Shown piece by piece: positions 45,737-53,886 of a stretch of DNA of 64,000 bases. The notes under the pieces are model-generated. The model was not told where the DNA came from and did not search any database. It worked only from the letters and a program-made list of their open reading frames with translations. Source of the DNA: Amycolatopsis benzoatilytica AK 16/65 (GTDB lineage: Bacteria; Actinomycetota; Actinomycetes; Mycobacteriales; Pseudonocardiaceae); the NCBI RefSeq assembly GCF_000383915.1, contig NZ_KB912942.1:2268561-2332560 (forward strand), read 5' to 3'. Position 1 is the first letter of the stretch. Each line of letters opens with the position of its first letter. The position numbers were made by a program, and so were the translations under genes.

Positions 45737-47277
45737 TGGCTGATCTCCCATTCGATCGCGGGTAGTCTCACGCGCTCTCCGCCGATTTCCGCAAGGCGCC
45801 TGAGTCCTTGCGACATGGCGAACAATCCTTCGTTGCTCCACGCTACATCACCCAGCAACTCGGTGACGAGCTCGTCGTCAGTAGTCGAATATTGACGAAG
45901 AGTCGCGGATTCCCAGTTTGCTTCGACCACGCCGCCGTAGCGCGACCAGAATTCTTCGTCGTCGATGACGATCAGACTGGCGAACTCGTAGTTCCCGCTG
46001 ACCAAGTTGAGGCCGAACCCCGTGCACTCCATCCGCAGGCGTCCAGGCTCCGCCATGAGCCAGCTCATCGGCTCAGTGAGTTTGGTCGCGTGCAGCGGGT
46101 CCGCCGCCAGCATGTAGCCCAGGGTGTTGTCGACGTCAGGCCGACCGAACAACTCCTCTTCCATCTCGCGGCGGAGCGTCATGCCCACCTGCGCGTCTCG
46201 GCGGACGTCGGTCAGTGGCTGGTGAAAACCCTTCGGGATCACCGCGAGCCGGCGTGCGGCGTTCAGCACGTTGCCGGACCGCTCTTGGACCAGCAGCAAG
46301 TAGTCCGCGTCGCCGCGGTATGGATCGGCAGGCCGGGCGATGGCGGTGAGCGCGAGGACACCGCCCGCACAAAGCCTGTCGTCGACGTCGAGCACCGAAC
46401 GGAGGTCCGGCAGATAACGGTCGCGGAGCGGCATAGCCGTCGACCCCTCGGCCACCGCGTCGACCAGTTCACCTTCGAGAAGGTCGGCCGTCAGCGCGTA
46501 GTGCACGAACTGGGACACGCCGAACGTGCCGCGAAGCTGGTGTTCACGGATGTCCGCGCCCGTGAGCCGGTAGATCGGGCTGTCCGTGAGCCGAGTGTTC
46601 ATGGACAGCGTCTCGGCGAGACGCTGAGCGGCGCAGCCGGCGGCGTGATCGCCCAATTCCAGGTCGGCTTCCGGCCGCGCGCTCGGGACCCGGAGCCGGT
46701 CGTACGGCGGACGCAACTCGCAATCCAAGTCCAGCCAGTCTTCGCAGGTCAGGACGCTGGTGTTCATGGCGAGATCGCCACATTGCGCCGTGTACAGGCC
46801 GTGGTCGTCGAGCCGGTTGCCGTAGTAAGTGGCCAGTGCTGCCGCGATGTCGCGCTGGCTGACCCAACCACGTCGTGTCCCACGGTCTTGAAGCGCTCGG
46901 ACGTCCATGTGCGAGATGCGATCGGCGACGGCGCGACGCGCGGTGCCCGGCTTCCAGCGCGCGTGACGGTCGAGCCACTCCAGCGCCGCGCCGATGTGGG
47001 GGTCGGCATCCAGGCGTTCGTCAACCTCGCTCGACACCGCTGGCGTGTTGCCGGTCAGCTCGCCGAACCGATCGCGCTCGGCGTCCGACGCCTGCGCTAA
47101 CGCAGTGTCCAAGACCTGTTGCATGTCCGACTGTGGCCGGAGATCGGGTTTCTTGTGCCACGACGCGACCGTGCGGGCGCTGATCCCGAGGCGTTCGGCG
47201 AACCGTTCTTGACTCAGCCGCAATGCCGACTGCAATGCAGTCGCAGTGCGCCCTGTCCATCTCCCGGCCGGATTCAT
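45733..47277 (-). CDS. HTH protein with Nudix-like C-terminal domain, copy 2
   Basis: The 514-residue paralogue of the 43928-45397 protein shares MPLRDRYLPDL, LCAGGVLALTAIARPADP, a Nudix-like REMEEELFGR, RLRMECTGFGLNLVSGNYE and WSNEGLFA. The N-terminal HTH (LSQERFAERLGISARTVAS) is of a different type. The ATG at 47277 follows GGGAG. Two such genes pointing at each other around a cupin gene suggest an old duplication or recruitment of two HTH specificities to one effector domain. The role is unknown. Confidence 0.75.
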   Translation of the reverse strand: MNPAGRWTGRTATALQSALRLSQERFAERLGISARTVASWHKKPDLRPQSDMQQVLDTALAQASDAERDRFGELTGNTPAVSSEVDERLDADPHIGAALEWLDRHARWKPGTARRAVADRISHMDVRALQDRGTRRGWVSQRDIAAALATYYGNRLDDHGLYTAQCGDLAMNTSVLTCEDWLDLDCELRPPYDRLRVPSARPEADLELGDHAAGCAAQRLAETLSMNTRLTDSPIYRLTGADIREHQLRGTFGVSQFVHYALTADLLEGELVDAVAEGSTAMPLRDRYLPDLRSVLDVDDRLCAGGVLALTAIARPADPYRGDADYLLLVQERSGNVLNAARRLAVIPKGFHQPLTDVRRDAQVGMTLRREMEEELFGRPDVDNTLGYMLAADPLHATKLTEPMSWLMAEPGRLRMECTGFGLNLVSGNYEFASLIVIDDEEFWSRYGGVVEANWESATLRQYSTTDDELVTELLGDVAWSNEGLFAMSQGLRRLAEIGGERVRLPAIEWEISQ

Positions 47278-47388
47278 CGCGCTCCCGAATGTCGGTGTTC
47301 TGCAGTGGTTGTGCAGTGGCACTGCGGTACTTGCGCATGGGTTGAGACGTCGTTTCAGCCTTGAATTGAAGGCATGGAAAAGACCTCG

Positions 47389-47769
47389 CTAACGCTTCGG
47401 CTGGATGTGCTCAACCACCGTCGCCAGGCTTGTTTGAACATCATCGAGCCGATCCGTGATCTCGGCCAGCCGCTGTTCGAGTGCGTCCAATCGGGACGCG
47501 AGTTCGTGGCTGTCGTCGATCGGCTCGCCCGGGTGCGGCGGTGTGCGGTTCTGCAGCACGGCCAACAGATGCCGCGGGTGCCAGCCCAACGTCGTCGACA
47601 GCGCTTCGAGCGTTCGGGCGCTGCGGCGCCGCTCGACGACATGGTGCTGAAGCTCTCGCACCGTTGCTTGCGACACGTGCGAACGTTCGGCCAGCTCGCG
47701 TTGCCGCCAGCCCAGTTCCCGCACGCGCATATCGATCGCCTTCGCGACCGCCGCCCAGTCCTCCGTCAC
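47389..47769 (-). CDS. Small HTH-XRE regulator
   Basis: The 126-residue protein has an HTH with RQRELAERSHVSQATVRELQ (residues about 20-40) and a C-terminal coiled coil (ASRLDALEQRLAEITDRLDD). GTG at 47769 is preceded by GGAGG at 5 nt, clearly better than an open-frame extension to 47820. It is divergent from the excisionase-like gene and may repress excision or transfer functions. Confidence 0.75.
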   Translation of the reverse strand: MTEDWAAVAKAIDMRVRELGWRQRELAERSHVSQATVRELQHHVVERRRSARTLEALSTTLGWHPRHLLAVLQNRTPPHPGEPIDDSHELASRLDALEQRLAEITDRLDDVQTSLATVVEHIQPKR

Positions 47770-47923
47770 GTATTCCTCCGCGCTCCGCCTCAGCGCCGAG
47801 ATTAGCGGCTTTTCAACCACTCATCGGCATCGCGGGCGCGTGTTGCCGCGATGCGCGGACAAACATGTCCGCGTGACAGCTGAAATCAACAACATAGTAT
47901 TGAAATCAACAGAATGGTTTCTC

Positions 47924-48118
47924 ATGAACGCCAAAAAGACCTTTCACACCATTCCCGAGTCCGCGTGGATTCTGGGCGTCTCCCGCAACACCGTCAGCCG
48001 GGCGATCCGGACCGGCGCGCTCCGCGCCACGCTGTGCCGCTCCGGACTGCGCGTCTCGTCTGCCGAGCTGGCCAAAGCTCTTCAGGACGGAGGTGTGGCA
48101 TGGACGACCTCTGGCTGA
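47924..48118 (+). CDS. Excisionase-like HTH protein
   Basis: The 64-residue protein with HTIPESAWILGVSRNTVSRA and a following wing has the usual MerR/Xis-type HTH of excisionases and small element regulators. It overlaps the WhiB gene start by 19 nt, so it opens the rightward transfer operon. By analogy it would steer the serine integrase toward excision or control the promoter. AT-rich DNA at 47879-47920 is the likely promoter. Confidence 0.7.
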   Translation: MNAKKTFHTIPESAWILGVSRNTVSRAIRTGALRATLCRSGLRVSSAELAKALQDGGVAWTTSG

Positions 48119-48426
48119 TCGGTGTCGCATGGCGGCTCGACCGTCTGCGGTGGGTACCGACCGATGTCCTGACCAAGATCGTGACCAGCGACGGAGCGTG
48201 CATGATCCCGGCGGAGAGTGGGCCGCCGGACGCGAACGACGATCGCGAGTTCGCAAAGCTGCTGTGCGGCGGCTGCCCGGTCCAGGACGAGTGTCTTGAG
48301 TTGGAGCTTCGGACGGCCGGCGTCGACACGGTCGGCGTCTGGGGCGCGATGACCGATGACGACCGTCGTGCGCTGTATCCGCACCGGCTGCGTCGCGGTG
48401 AGCGGATCGAGCGGGGTGCGCGATGA
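48100..48426 (+). CDS. WhiB-family Fe-S regulator, element-borne
   Basis: The 108-residue protein has the four cysteines of a WhiB 4Fe-4S site (SDGACM and LLCGGCPVQDEC) and the GVWGAMTDDDRRAL turn. It may sense redox or NO state and act through the sigma factor. Its presence inside the transfer operon suggests that transfer genes respond to host physiology. The ATG at 48100 has GGAGG upstream and the stop overlaps the next gene (ATGA). Confidence 0.88.
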   Translation: MDDLWLIGVAWRLDRLRWVPTDVLTKIVTSDGACMIPAESGPPDANDDREFAKLLCGGCPVQDECLELELRTAGVDTVGVWGAMTDDDRRALYPHRLRRGERIERGAR

Positions 48427-48752
48427 ACGGACTGACCGTGACACCCACGCAGATCCTCGCTGGCGTCGGCGTCCTGCTCGTGCTGTTCTGGGTCTGGCGA
48501 GCCGGTTCCCGCAGGGCAAAAGCCGCCGCCGAAGCCACCCGGAGCGGTGCCCGGCTTGTCTCGCTGGTCGGGCGGGTGCTGTTCAACGCGGGACTCATCG
48601 TTGCTGTCCAGTGGGTGGTCATCGCCCATTCGGGCAACCGGTGGCTGCTGCTTGCCGTGCTCGGTCTGCCCGCGTTATTCGCGTCCTATGCGCTGACCCG
48701 CGCGATGACTGTGACGACGGTCGATGCCTCGAAGCGGGGTGGTCGGCGATGA
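48423..48752 (+). CDS. Small membrane protein, Spd-like
   Basis: The 109-residue protein has an N-terminal membrane helix (ILAGVGVLLVLFWVW), a basic loop and two more hydrophobic stretches. Its neighbours and couplings (ATGA on both sides) match the small membrane spread proteins of Streptomyces-type conjugative elements. Assignment is by context and topology. Confidence 0.6.
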   Translation: MNGLTVTPTQILAGVGVLLVLFWVWRAGSRRAKAAAEATRSGARLVSLVGRVLFNAGLIVAVQWVVIAHSGNRWLLLAVLGLPALFASYALTRAMTVTTVDASKRGGRR

Positions 48753-49447
48753 ACCGGGCTCAACGCCTTTCGCAGGACGCGGCCGAGGCCGCGGAGGTGC
48801 GTGCCTATCAGACCGATCCGGACGTCGTGGCGCTTCGGATCGAGCGGGTGCGGCGGCAGGTCGACTGGATGTGCTGGTCCGGGATCGTGCTCGGACTGGC
48901 GTTCACGATGACCAATGTCCAGGGCTTCGCGTCGGCTGGGACGCGGCCGGGCTCATTGCCGTGGCTGGCTGCGTGGGTGCTGGACCCGACCGTTTCACTT
49001 GTCCTGCTCGCAATCTTGCGGGCTGAGCAAGTGACGGCGCGGTACCAGGTCCGGACCGGTGTCTGGGTTCGGCGTGCGAAGGGGTTCACGCTTGCTGCCA
49101 CCTACGTCATGAACACCTGGACGTCGTTCGCAGCTGGCGAGCCCGCGTCGATCGTCCTGCACTCGGTGCCGCCACTGGTCGTCTTCGTCGCGGTCGAAGC
49201 GATAACTGATCTGCGGGACAAGCTCACCGACGCCGTGCTCGTGGCTGCTGAACGCCGTCCCGTTCACAAGGAGCCCATGAACTCCGGTCGGCGCGTGCTG
49301 TTCGGCGACTACCTCGCGATCGCCCGGGAGAGCTGGACGCCCGACGTCGAGATCACGCCCGCTTGGGTGCGGCGGGCTACCGGCTGCTCGCGTGGCCTGT
49401 CGCCGCGGCTGGCGCGGGCGCTGCGCGCGGAGGTGGCCAATGGCTGA
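48749..49447 (+). CDS. DUF2637-like membrane protein, putative spread protein
   Basis: The 232-residue protein has a helical N-terminus and four hydrophobic segments, including MCWSGIVLGLAFTMTNVQG and WVLDPTVSLVLLAILRAEQ, which match DUF2637 proteins that precede TraB genes in actinomycete elements. The C-terminus (ITPAWVRRATGCSRGLSPRL) looks like a short HTH. It overlaps the translocase gene by 8 nt. It probably assists intramycelial spread of the transferred DNA. Confidence 0.75.
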   Translation: MNRAQRLSQDAAEAAEVRAYQTDPDVVALRIERVRRQVDWMCWSGIVLGLAFTMTNVQGFASAGTRPGSLPWLAAWVLDPTVSLVLLAILRAEQVTARYQVRTGVWVRRAKGFTLAATYVMNTWTSFAAGEPASIVLHSVPPLVVFVAVEAITDLRDKLTDAVLVAAERRPVHKEPMNSGRRVLFGDYLAIARESWTPDVEITPAWVRRATGCSRGLSPRLARALRAEVANG

Positions 49448-51563
49448 CTCATTGCCGGTCAAGGCCGATCCCGTGCTCGACGGCGAGCTGGTCGACGACA
49501 CGTTGCCGCAACCGCGTCGGCGTGAACGACGTCGGAACCGTTTCGTGTTGTGGTGGTTGCACTCGCCGCGGGTGCCGTTGTGGCTCAAGAGCAGGCCGCA
49601 GGCGGTGCAGGCGCTCAAGGATGCTGTGGTGTGGCTAGTGCTGTCGCCGTTACGGTTCCTCGGTGCGGTTGTGCGCGGTGTCGTAGTCGGTGCGCGGTGG
49701 TGGCGTGGGTGGGTAACCGTCCGGGATTACCGGACGGCCGCCGAGGAATCGGAAAAGCTGGCGGACAAGTTCATCGAAATCCGGGCGCTGACGTTGTTCC
49801 GGTGGAAGGTCAGCGGTGCCGTCACGGTCGTTGTCGCCATTGCAGTGGCCGTCGTCGACCTCGTGTATGGGGACGATCCACTGTGGATCGCCGGGGCCGC
49901 TGCGTCGGTAGCGCTCGCGGTTCTCGGACGCAGGAAGGACGGCAGTCCCGGGCGTAAGCCGGCGCTTGCCGGACCGCGGACGCTGACGTGGACGATGGAC
50001 CCGCAGGTCCTGGTGGACGCGTTCCGGGACGCGAAGCTGATCGGCAAGGACGAGACGTTGCGGCTCGTCGAGCGCGCGACGCGCGTCGGTGACGGCTGGG
50101 CGGTCACCGTCGACCTTCCTGCCACGCGCAAGGCGGCCGACGTGGTGAAGAACCGGGACGCACTCGCGTCGGCGCTCGCGGTCGACGAAGTCCAGCTGAT
50201 CGTCGAGCGCGTACGAGGCAACAGCGGGCACGCCGGTCGGGTGGCGATGTGGGTGGCTGATGAAGACCCGTACGCATCACCGCCGTTGCGGACGCCGCTG
50301 CTCAGCGTGACGCAGTGGGACGCGTGGCGGCCGATTCCGTTCGGACGGGATGCGCGGGATCGGCGGATCGACCTTCCGCTGGTGTGGACGTCACTGCTCG
50401 TCGGCGCGATTCCGCGGCAGGGCAAGACGTTTTCCGCGCGACTCGCCGCTGCCGGGCTCATCCTGGACGCGTGCGTCCGGCTGTACGTCGCGGACTTCAA
50501 AGCTGGGAAGGACTGGGACGCGGCCGGTTCGGTGGCGCACCGGTTCATGTCGGGCGACGAACCCGAACACGTGCTGGCCTTGGTGGATTGGCTGATCGAG
50601 CTGGTCGGTGAGGTTCAGACGCGGTTCCGGCGGATGCGCGACCTGGACGACCTCACGTGCCCGGAGTCGAAGGTCACGCCGGAGATGTCCCGGGACAGGT
50701 CGTTGAACATGCCGATCACAGCGATCTTCATCGATGAGGTTCAGGTTCCGTTGGAGGACCGCACACCCGTTGACGTGCAAGGAAAGAAGCTTCCCGCGGG
50801 TGAGTACGTCGGTGAGCTGCTGACATGGCTTGCGAAGAAGGGGCCGGCCGCTGGGATCGTGCTCGTGCTCGCGACGCAGCGGCCGGATTCGAAGACGATC
50901 CCGTCCGGGCTGCGCGCGGTGCTCGGCTCGCGGTTCGCCTTGCGGGTGATGGACTGGCGCGACTCGAACATCGTGCTCGGCGAGCAGATGAACACGCGAG
51001 GGTTCGACTCCTCGCGGCTGCTGCCCTCACACAAGGGCGTCGGCATCCTGCGGCCGGACGGCGACACCGCGGCCGGCGCCGACGCGCTGGCCATGACGGT
51101 CCGGACCTACTACATGCCGAACGACGACTGGCGGACCATCTGCGAGCAAGGCCGCGCGCTGCGCGAAGCTGCCGGGACCCTGACCGGGCACGCAGCAGGG
51201 CAGGACACCATGCCAGTGCTTGACCACGCCGCGGCAGTGAAGGCAATCAGTGCAGGTCAGCCCGTTGACGCAGTTGAGCTGCCTGCGCTGCTCACGTCGA
51301 TCGTCGACTACCTGGGCGACGATCTCAGCGAGGACGGCCGGGACTTCGTACCGACGGCCGAACTGCTCGACGCGCTGGAGATGGATCGGCGGACGTTCGC
51401 CCAGGAGATGACTGACCTGGGATGCCGGCCGACCCGGGACCGGGTGACCGGCGACGACGGCGAGGTTAGGCAGGTGCGCGGATACCTGACCGCTGAAATC
51501 AGGAGTTCCATCAGCCGTGCGGCCACTGGCGGCGAGCCGGACGTGGAGGAAGATCAGCCATGA
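49440..51563 (+). CDS. FtsK/SpoIIIE-type DNA translocase (TraB-like)
   Basis: The 707-residue protein has two membrane helices (about 126-143 and 146-163), a Walker A-like VGAIPRQGKTF at 321-331, Walker B TAIFIDEVQ, and a helical C-terminal domain with a winged-helix-like DNA-contact region. It is the single-protein double-stranded-DNA pump of actinobacterial conjugation, binding the element's clt locus. It is coupled to its neighbours on both sides. Confidence 0.92.
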   Translation: MADSLPVKADPVLDGELVDDTLPQPRRRERRRNRFVLWWLHSPRVPLWLKSRPQAVQALKDAVVWLVLSPLRFLGAVVRGVVVGARWWRGWVTVRDYRTAAEESEKLADKFIEIRALTLFRWKVSGAVTVVVAIAVAVVDLVYGDDPLWIAGAAASVALAVLGRRKDGSPGRKPALAGPRTLTWTMDPQVLVDAFRDAKLIGKDETLRLVERATRVGDGWAVTVDLPATRKAADVVKNRDALASALAVDEVQLIVERVRGNSGHAGRVAMWVADEDPYASPPLRTPLLSVTQWDAWRPIPFGRDARDRRIDLPLVWTSLLVGAIPRQGKTFSARLAAAGLILDACVRLYVADFKAGKDWDAAGSVAHRFMSGDEPEHVLALVDWLIELVGEVQTRFRRMRDLDDLTCPESKVTPEMSRDRSLNMPITAIFIDEVQVPLEDRTPVDVQGKKLPAGEYVGELLTWLAKKGPAAGIVLVLATQRPDSKTIPSGLRAVLGSRFALRVMDWRDSNIVLGEQMNTRGFDSSRLLPSHKGVGILRPDGDTAAGADALAMTVRTYYMPNDDWRTICEQGRALREAAGTLTGHAAGQDTMPVLDHAAAVKAISAGQPVDAVELPALLTSIVDYLGDDLSEDGRDFVPTAELLDALEMDRRTFAQEMTDLGCRPTRDRVTGDDGEVRQVRGYLTAEIRSSISRAATGGEPDVEEDQP

Positions 51564-51724
51564 GTGCCGATCACTCCGAGGATCGACCGATCCGAGCTAT
51601 CCTACCTGCGGGATTGCCAAGGCTAACGCCTGCTGTCGCGCGCGGCTTGCTGGCCATCCTGATCGAGCTTGCCGAGGTGCCGGTACTGGACGGGCCGGCG
51701 GAGGAGGTAGACCGTGACGGCTGA
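51560..51724 (+). CDS. Small protein preceding the integrase
   Basis: The 54-residue protein starts with ATGA overlap of the translocase stop and ends overlapping the integrase GTG by 11 nt. The sequence (LPRLTPAVARGLLAILIEL) is amphipathic. I recognise no family. Its tight coupling suggests a small accessory, or simply a translational bridge to the integrase. Confidence 0.55.
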   Translation: MSADHSEDRPIRAILPAGLPRLTPAVARGLLAILIELAEVPVLDGPAEEVDRDG

Positions 51725-53465
51725 AATCAGCAGTGACCCGTGGTCGACGCTTGACGACATCCTTGGCCTGGAAGTCGTCGACCCCGTAGACGACGGGATC
51801 GGCGAGCTGGCGGTCTACGGCCGGTGCTCTACCGAGGACAACCAGGACCCCGAGACTTCTCGCGGCTGGCAGTTCGGGAACGCTCGGAAGTTCGTCGAGC
51901 CGCTGGGCGGACGGGTCGTGGCCGAGTTCTTCGACATCGGGCAGTCACGTTCGGTGCCGTGGGAGCGGCGTACCGAAGCCGCTCGGCTGCTTGCCGAGCT
52001 GAAGAACCCGCGGCGGACGTGGAACGCCGTCGTGGTCGGTGAGGGCACCCGGTGTTGGTTCGGCAACCAGTTCTCGCTGATCGCGCCACGGTTCGCGGCC
52101 TACGGCGTGGACTTGTGGGTGCCCGAGCTGGGCGGAAAGTTCGACGCGCGGAACCCGTCGCACAAGATGCTCATGAGCGTGCTTGGCGGGATGAGCGAAT
52201 CGGAGCGCCAGCACGTCCAGGCGCGCGTTCGCGCAGCGATGGACGCTCAGGTGGTGAACGAAGGACGGCACCAGGGCGGCCGGGCGCCGTACGGATACGT
52301 CGTGGTCGATGGCGGGCCGCACCCGAACCCGCGGAAGGCTGCAGAGGGGTTCCGGCTGCGCGTGTTGGCAATCGACGATGAGGCTGCCGGCGTCGTCCGA
52401 CGGATCTTCTCCGAGTACATGGAAGGTGTGGGCGACCGCGCGATCGCGAAGGGCTTGAATGAGGACGGGGTGCCCTGCCCTTCGGAGCGGCGGCGCGACC
52501 AGAACCGTCACCGGCTCGCGGATGGCTGGCAAGGCAGCACCGTTCGATCTATTTTGGAGAATCCGCGCTACACCGGGTACGCGATCTTCGGGCGCTGGAC
52601 GAAGCACGAAACCTTGCTGAACCCGGACGATGTGAGCGCGGGGCACGTCGTACGGTTCCGCCGTGCGGAGCCGGAACGCGTCGTTCGATCGCGGCGGCCC
52701 GCCCGCCCGGAGATCGTCTCGGTGGAGACGTTCAAGCAGGCACAGCTGGTGCGCCGGTCCCGGGCAGCCGGCGGGATGCGTGGCATTGCGAAGCTTGACC
52801 GGGATCGGAGCGCCACCAAGCACACCTACTTGCTGAAAGGGTTGGTGCGCTGCGAGATCTGTACGCGGAAGATGCAGGGCGCGGCGATTCGCAAAGGCGT
52901 GTACTACCGGTGCATCGCGCGGACACTGGCGCCGGGCTCTGCGGCGCTCGCCGACCACCCGAAGACGGTGAATCTGCGAGAGGACGTCGTGACTCCGCCG
53001 ATCAACGGTTGGCTATGTCTGGTCTTCGACCCGGCCAACCGGGACGAGACGGTTGCCGCGCTGGTCGGGGCGCAGGGCGGCCAGCCGGGTACGGGCCGAG
53101 AGGCGGTGGAGAAGCGGCTGAACGACGCGGAAGGGCGGTTGCGCAGGCACCAGGCGGCGATCGAGGCCGGGGTTGACCCGGCGGCGCTGGTCGACGCGAT
53201 GAACATCGCCCAGGCCGAGCGGAAGGCAGCCAGGGAAGAGCTAGAGAACCTGCCCAAGGCGACGACCGTCGACGCGGCGGAGGTCTACGCGATGCTCGAC
53301 TCACTCGGCGACGTCGCCCGACACCTGAACTCGCGCAACCCGGACCGGATCATGCAGGTCTACCGGGACCTCGGCCTGCAAGTCGTCTACGACAACAAAA
53401 AAGAGGCGGTCGTGGTGACCGCCTCTCCCCGTGTGTCTAACGTCTGTGTCCGAGGGGGGACTTGA
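51714..53465 (+). CDS. Large serine integrase
   Basis: The 583-residue serine recombinase has the catalytic YGRCSTEDNQ (Ser39), a resolvase core, a recombinase domain (GGRAPYGYVV, GSTVRSILENPRYTGYAIFGRW), a zinc ribbon (RCEICTRKMQGAAI) and a C-terminal coiled coil. It inserts and excises the element. GTG at 51714 follows GAGGAGG. Its last six sense codons and stop lie inside the tRNA-Leu gene, downstream of the core repeat, so the current C-terminus is partly supplied by the chromosome. A 3' relic of a homologous integrase lies at 27989-28388. Confidence 0.95.
   Translation: MTAEISSDPWSTLDDILGLEVVDPVDDGIGELAVYGRCSTEDNQDPETSRGWQFGNARKFVEPLGGRVVAEFFDIGQSRSVPWERRTEAARLLAELKNPRRTWNAVVVGEGTRCWFGNQFSLIAPRFAAYGVDLWVPELGGKFDARNPSHKMLMSVLGGMSESERQHVQARVRAAMDAQVVNEGRHQGGRAPYGYVVVDGGPHPNPRKAAEGFRLRVLAIDDEAAGVVRRIFSEYMEGVGDRAIAKGLNEDGVPCPSERRRDQNRHRLADGWQGSTVRSILENPRYTGYAIFGRWTKHETLLNPDDVSAGHVVRFRRAEPERVVRSRRPARPEIVSVETFKQAQLVRRSRAAGGMRGIAKLDRDRSATKHTYLLKGLVRCEICTRKMQGAAIRKGVYYRCIARTLAPGSAALADHPKTVNLREDVVTPPINGWLCLVFDPANRDETVAALVGAQGGQPGTGREAVEKRLNDAEGRLRRHQAAIEAGVDPAALVDAMNIAQAERKAAREELENLPKATTVDAAEVYAMLDSLGDVARHLNSRNPDRIMQVYRDLGLQVVYDNKKEAVVVTASPRVSNVCVRGGT
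53397..53426 (-). terminator. Intrinsic terminator for tRNA-Leu inside the integrase gene
   Basis: AGAGGCGGTC (53402-53411) and GACCGCCTCT (53417-53426) form a perfect 10-bp stem with a 5-nt loop. On the minus strand TTTTTT follows, the layout of an intrinsic terminator 20 nt beyond the tRNA 3' end. It is encoded within the integrase reading frame. Confidence 0.85.
53446..53455. repeat. Right attachment core (putative attR)
   Basis: GTGTCCGAGG covers the discriminator and acceptor-stem 3' strand of tRNA-Leu and equals the left core at 28336-28345. Confidence 0.65.
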
Positions 53466-53530
53466 ACCCCCACGTCCGTTAAGGACACTAGCACCTCAAG
53501 CTAGCGCGTCTGCCATTCCGCCACTCGGAC
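53447..53530 (-). tRNA. tRNA-Leu(GAG)
   Basis: The acceptor stem GTCCGAG/CTCGGAC has 7 perfect pairs. The anticodon stem CTAGC/GCTAG encloses the loop TTGAGGT, giving anticodon GAG. The long variable arm (TGTCCTTAACGGACG) and T-arm GGGGGTTCAAGTCCCCC fit a class II leucine tRNA. No CCA is encoded. The 3' end is the element's insertion target. Confidence 0.97.
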
Positions 53531-53886
53531 TTGCTGATATGAAGAGAGTATACGACGGTCAAACCCGTCTTTCAGGGGGGTGTGAAACTGAAGCCGACCC
53601 CCGCATGAGATCATCATCTGTTTTCCGCATCTCGAATCTCTCCTGTGTTTACGCAGGTCAGCGGCTTCTGATTGTGCGGTCGGAGCGGGTCCTGCAGGTG
53701 TGGCGGGAGAGCGTCCAGTGTTCGGGGAGCCAGCAGCGAATGGCGATGCTGGCGGACGAGGCCATGTTCAGGGTGTCGCGGAGGGTCGCAGAAGGTGACC
53801 TCATGTCACCGGCGGAGCGGGCCGTTGCGGTAAGCAAGCACCGCAAGCGCCGCAAGCGGCAAGCAGCGGCCCGCAGCCGTCGTAGG
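53531..53886. other. Region between tRNA-Leu and the VWA gene
   Basis: No gene was recognised. TATACT on the minus strand at 53547-53552, 17 nt before the tRNA, is a good -10 box for the tRNA promoter. Near 53835-53865 there is a run of GCAAGC/CGCAAG-like short repeats just beyond the VWA gene stop. The rest shows nothing clear. Confidence 0.45.

Larger units (their letters stand above)
28336..53455. mobile_element. AICE-like integrated element carrying a CBASS and type I R-M defence island
   Basis: The 25.1-kb segment is flanked by direct repeats of GTGTCCGAGG, ends on the right in a large serine integrase overlapping tRNA-Leu, and contains excisionase-like, Spd-like and TraB/FtsK-type genes. 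That is the usual conjugative core of actinomycete integrative elements. Its left half carries restriction and CBASS genes as cargo. No replication initiator was recognised. The boundaries rest on the short repeat and the relic integrase. A second partial copy (GTGTCCGA) at 28445 leaves the left edge uncertain by about 110 bp. Confidence 0.75.
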
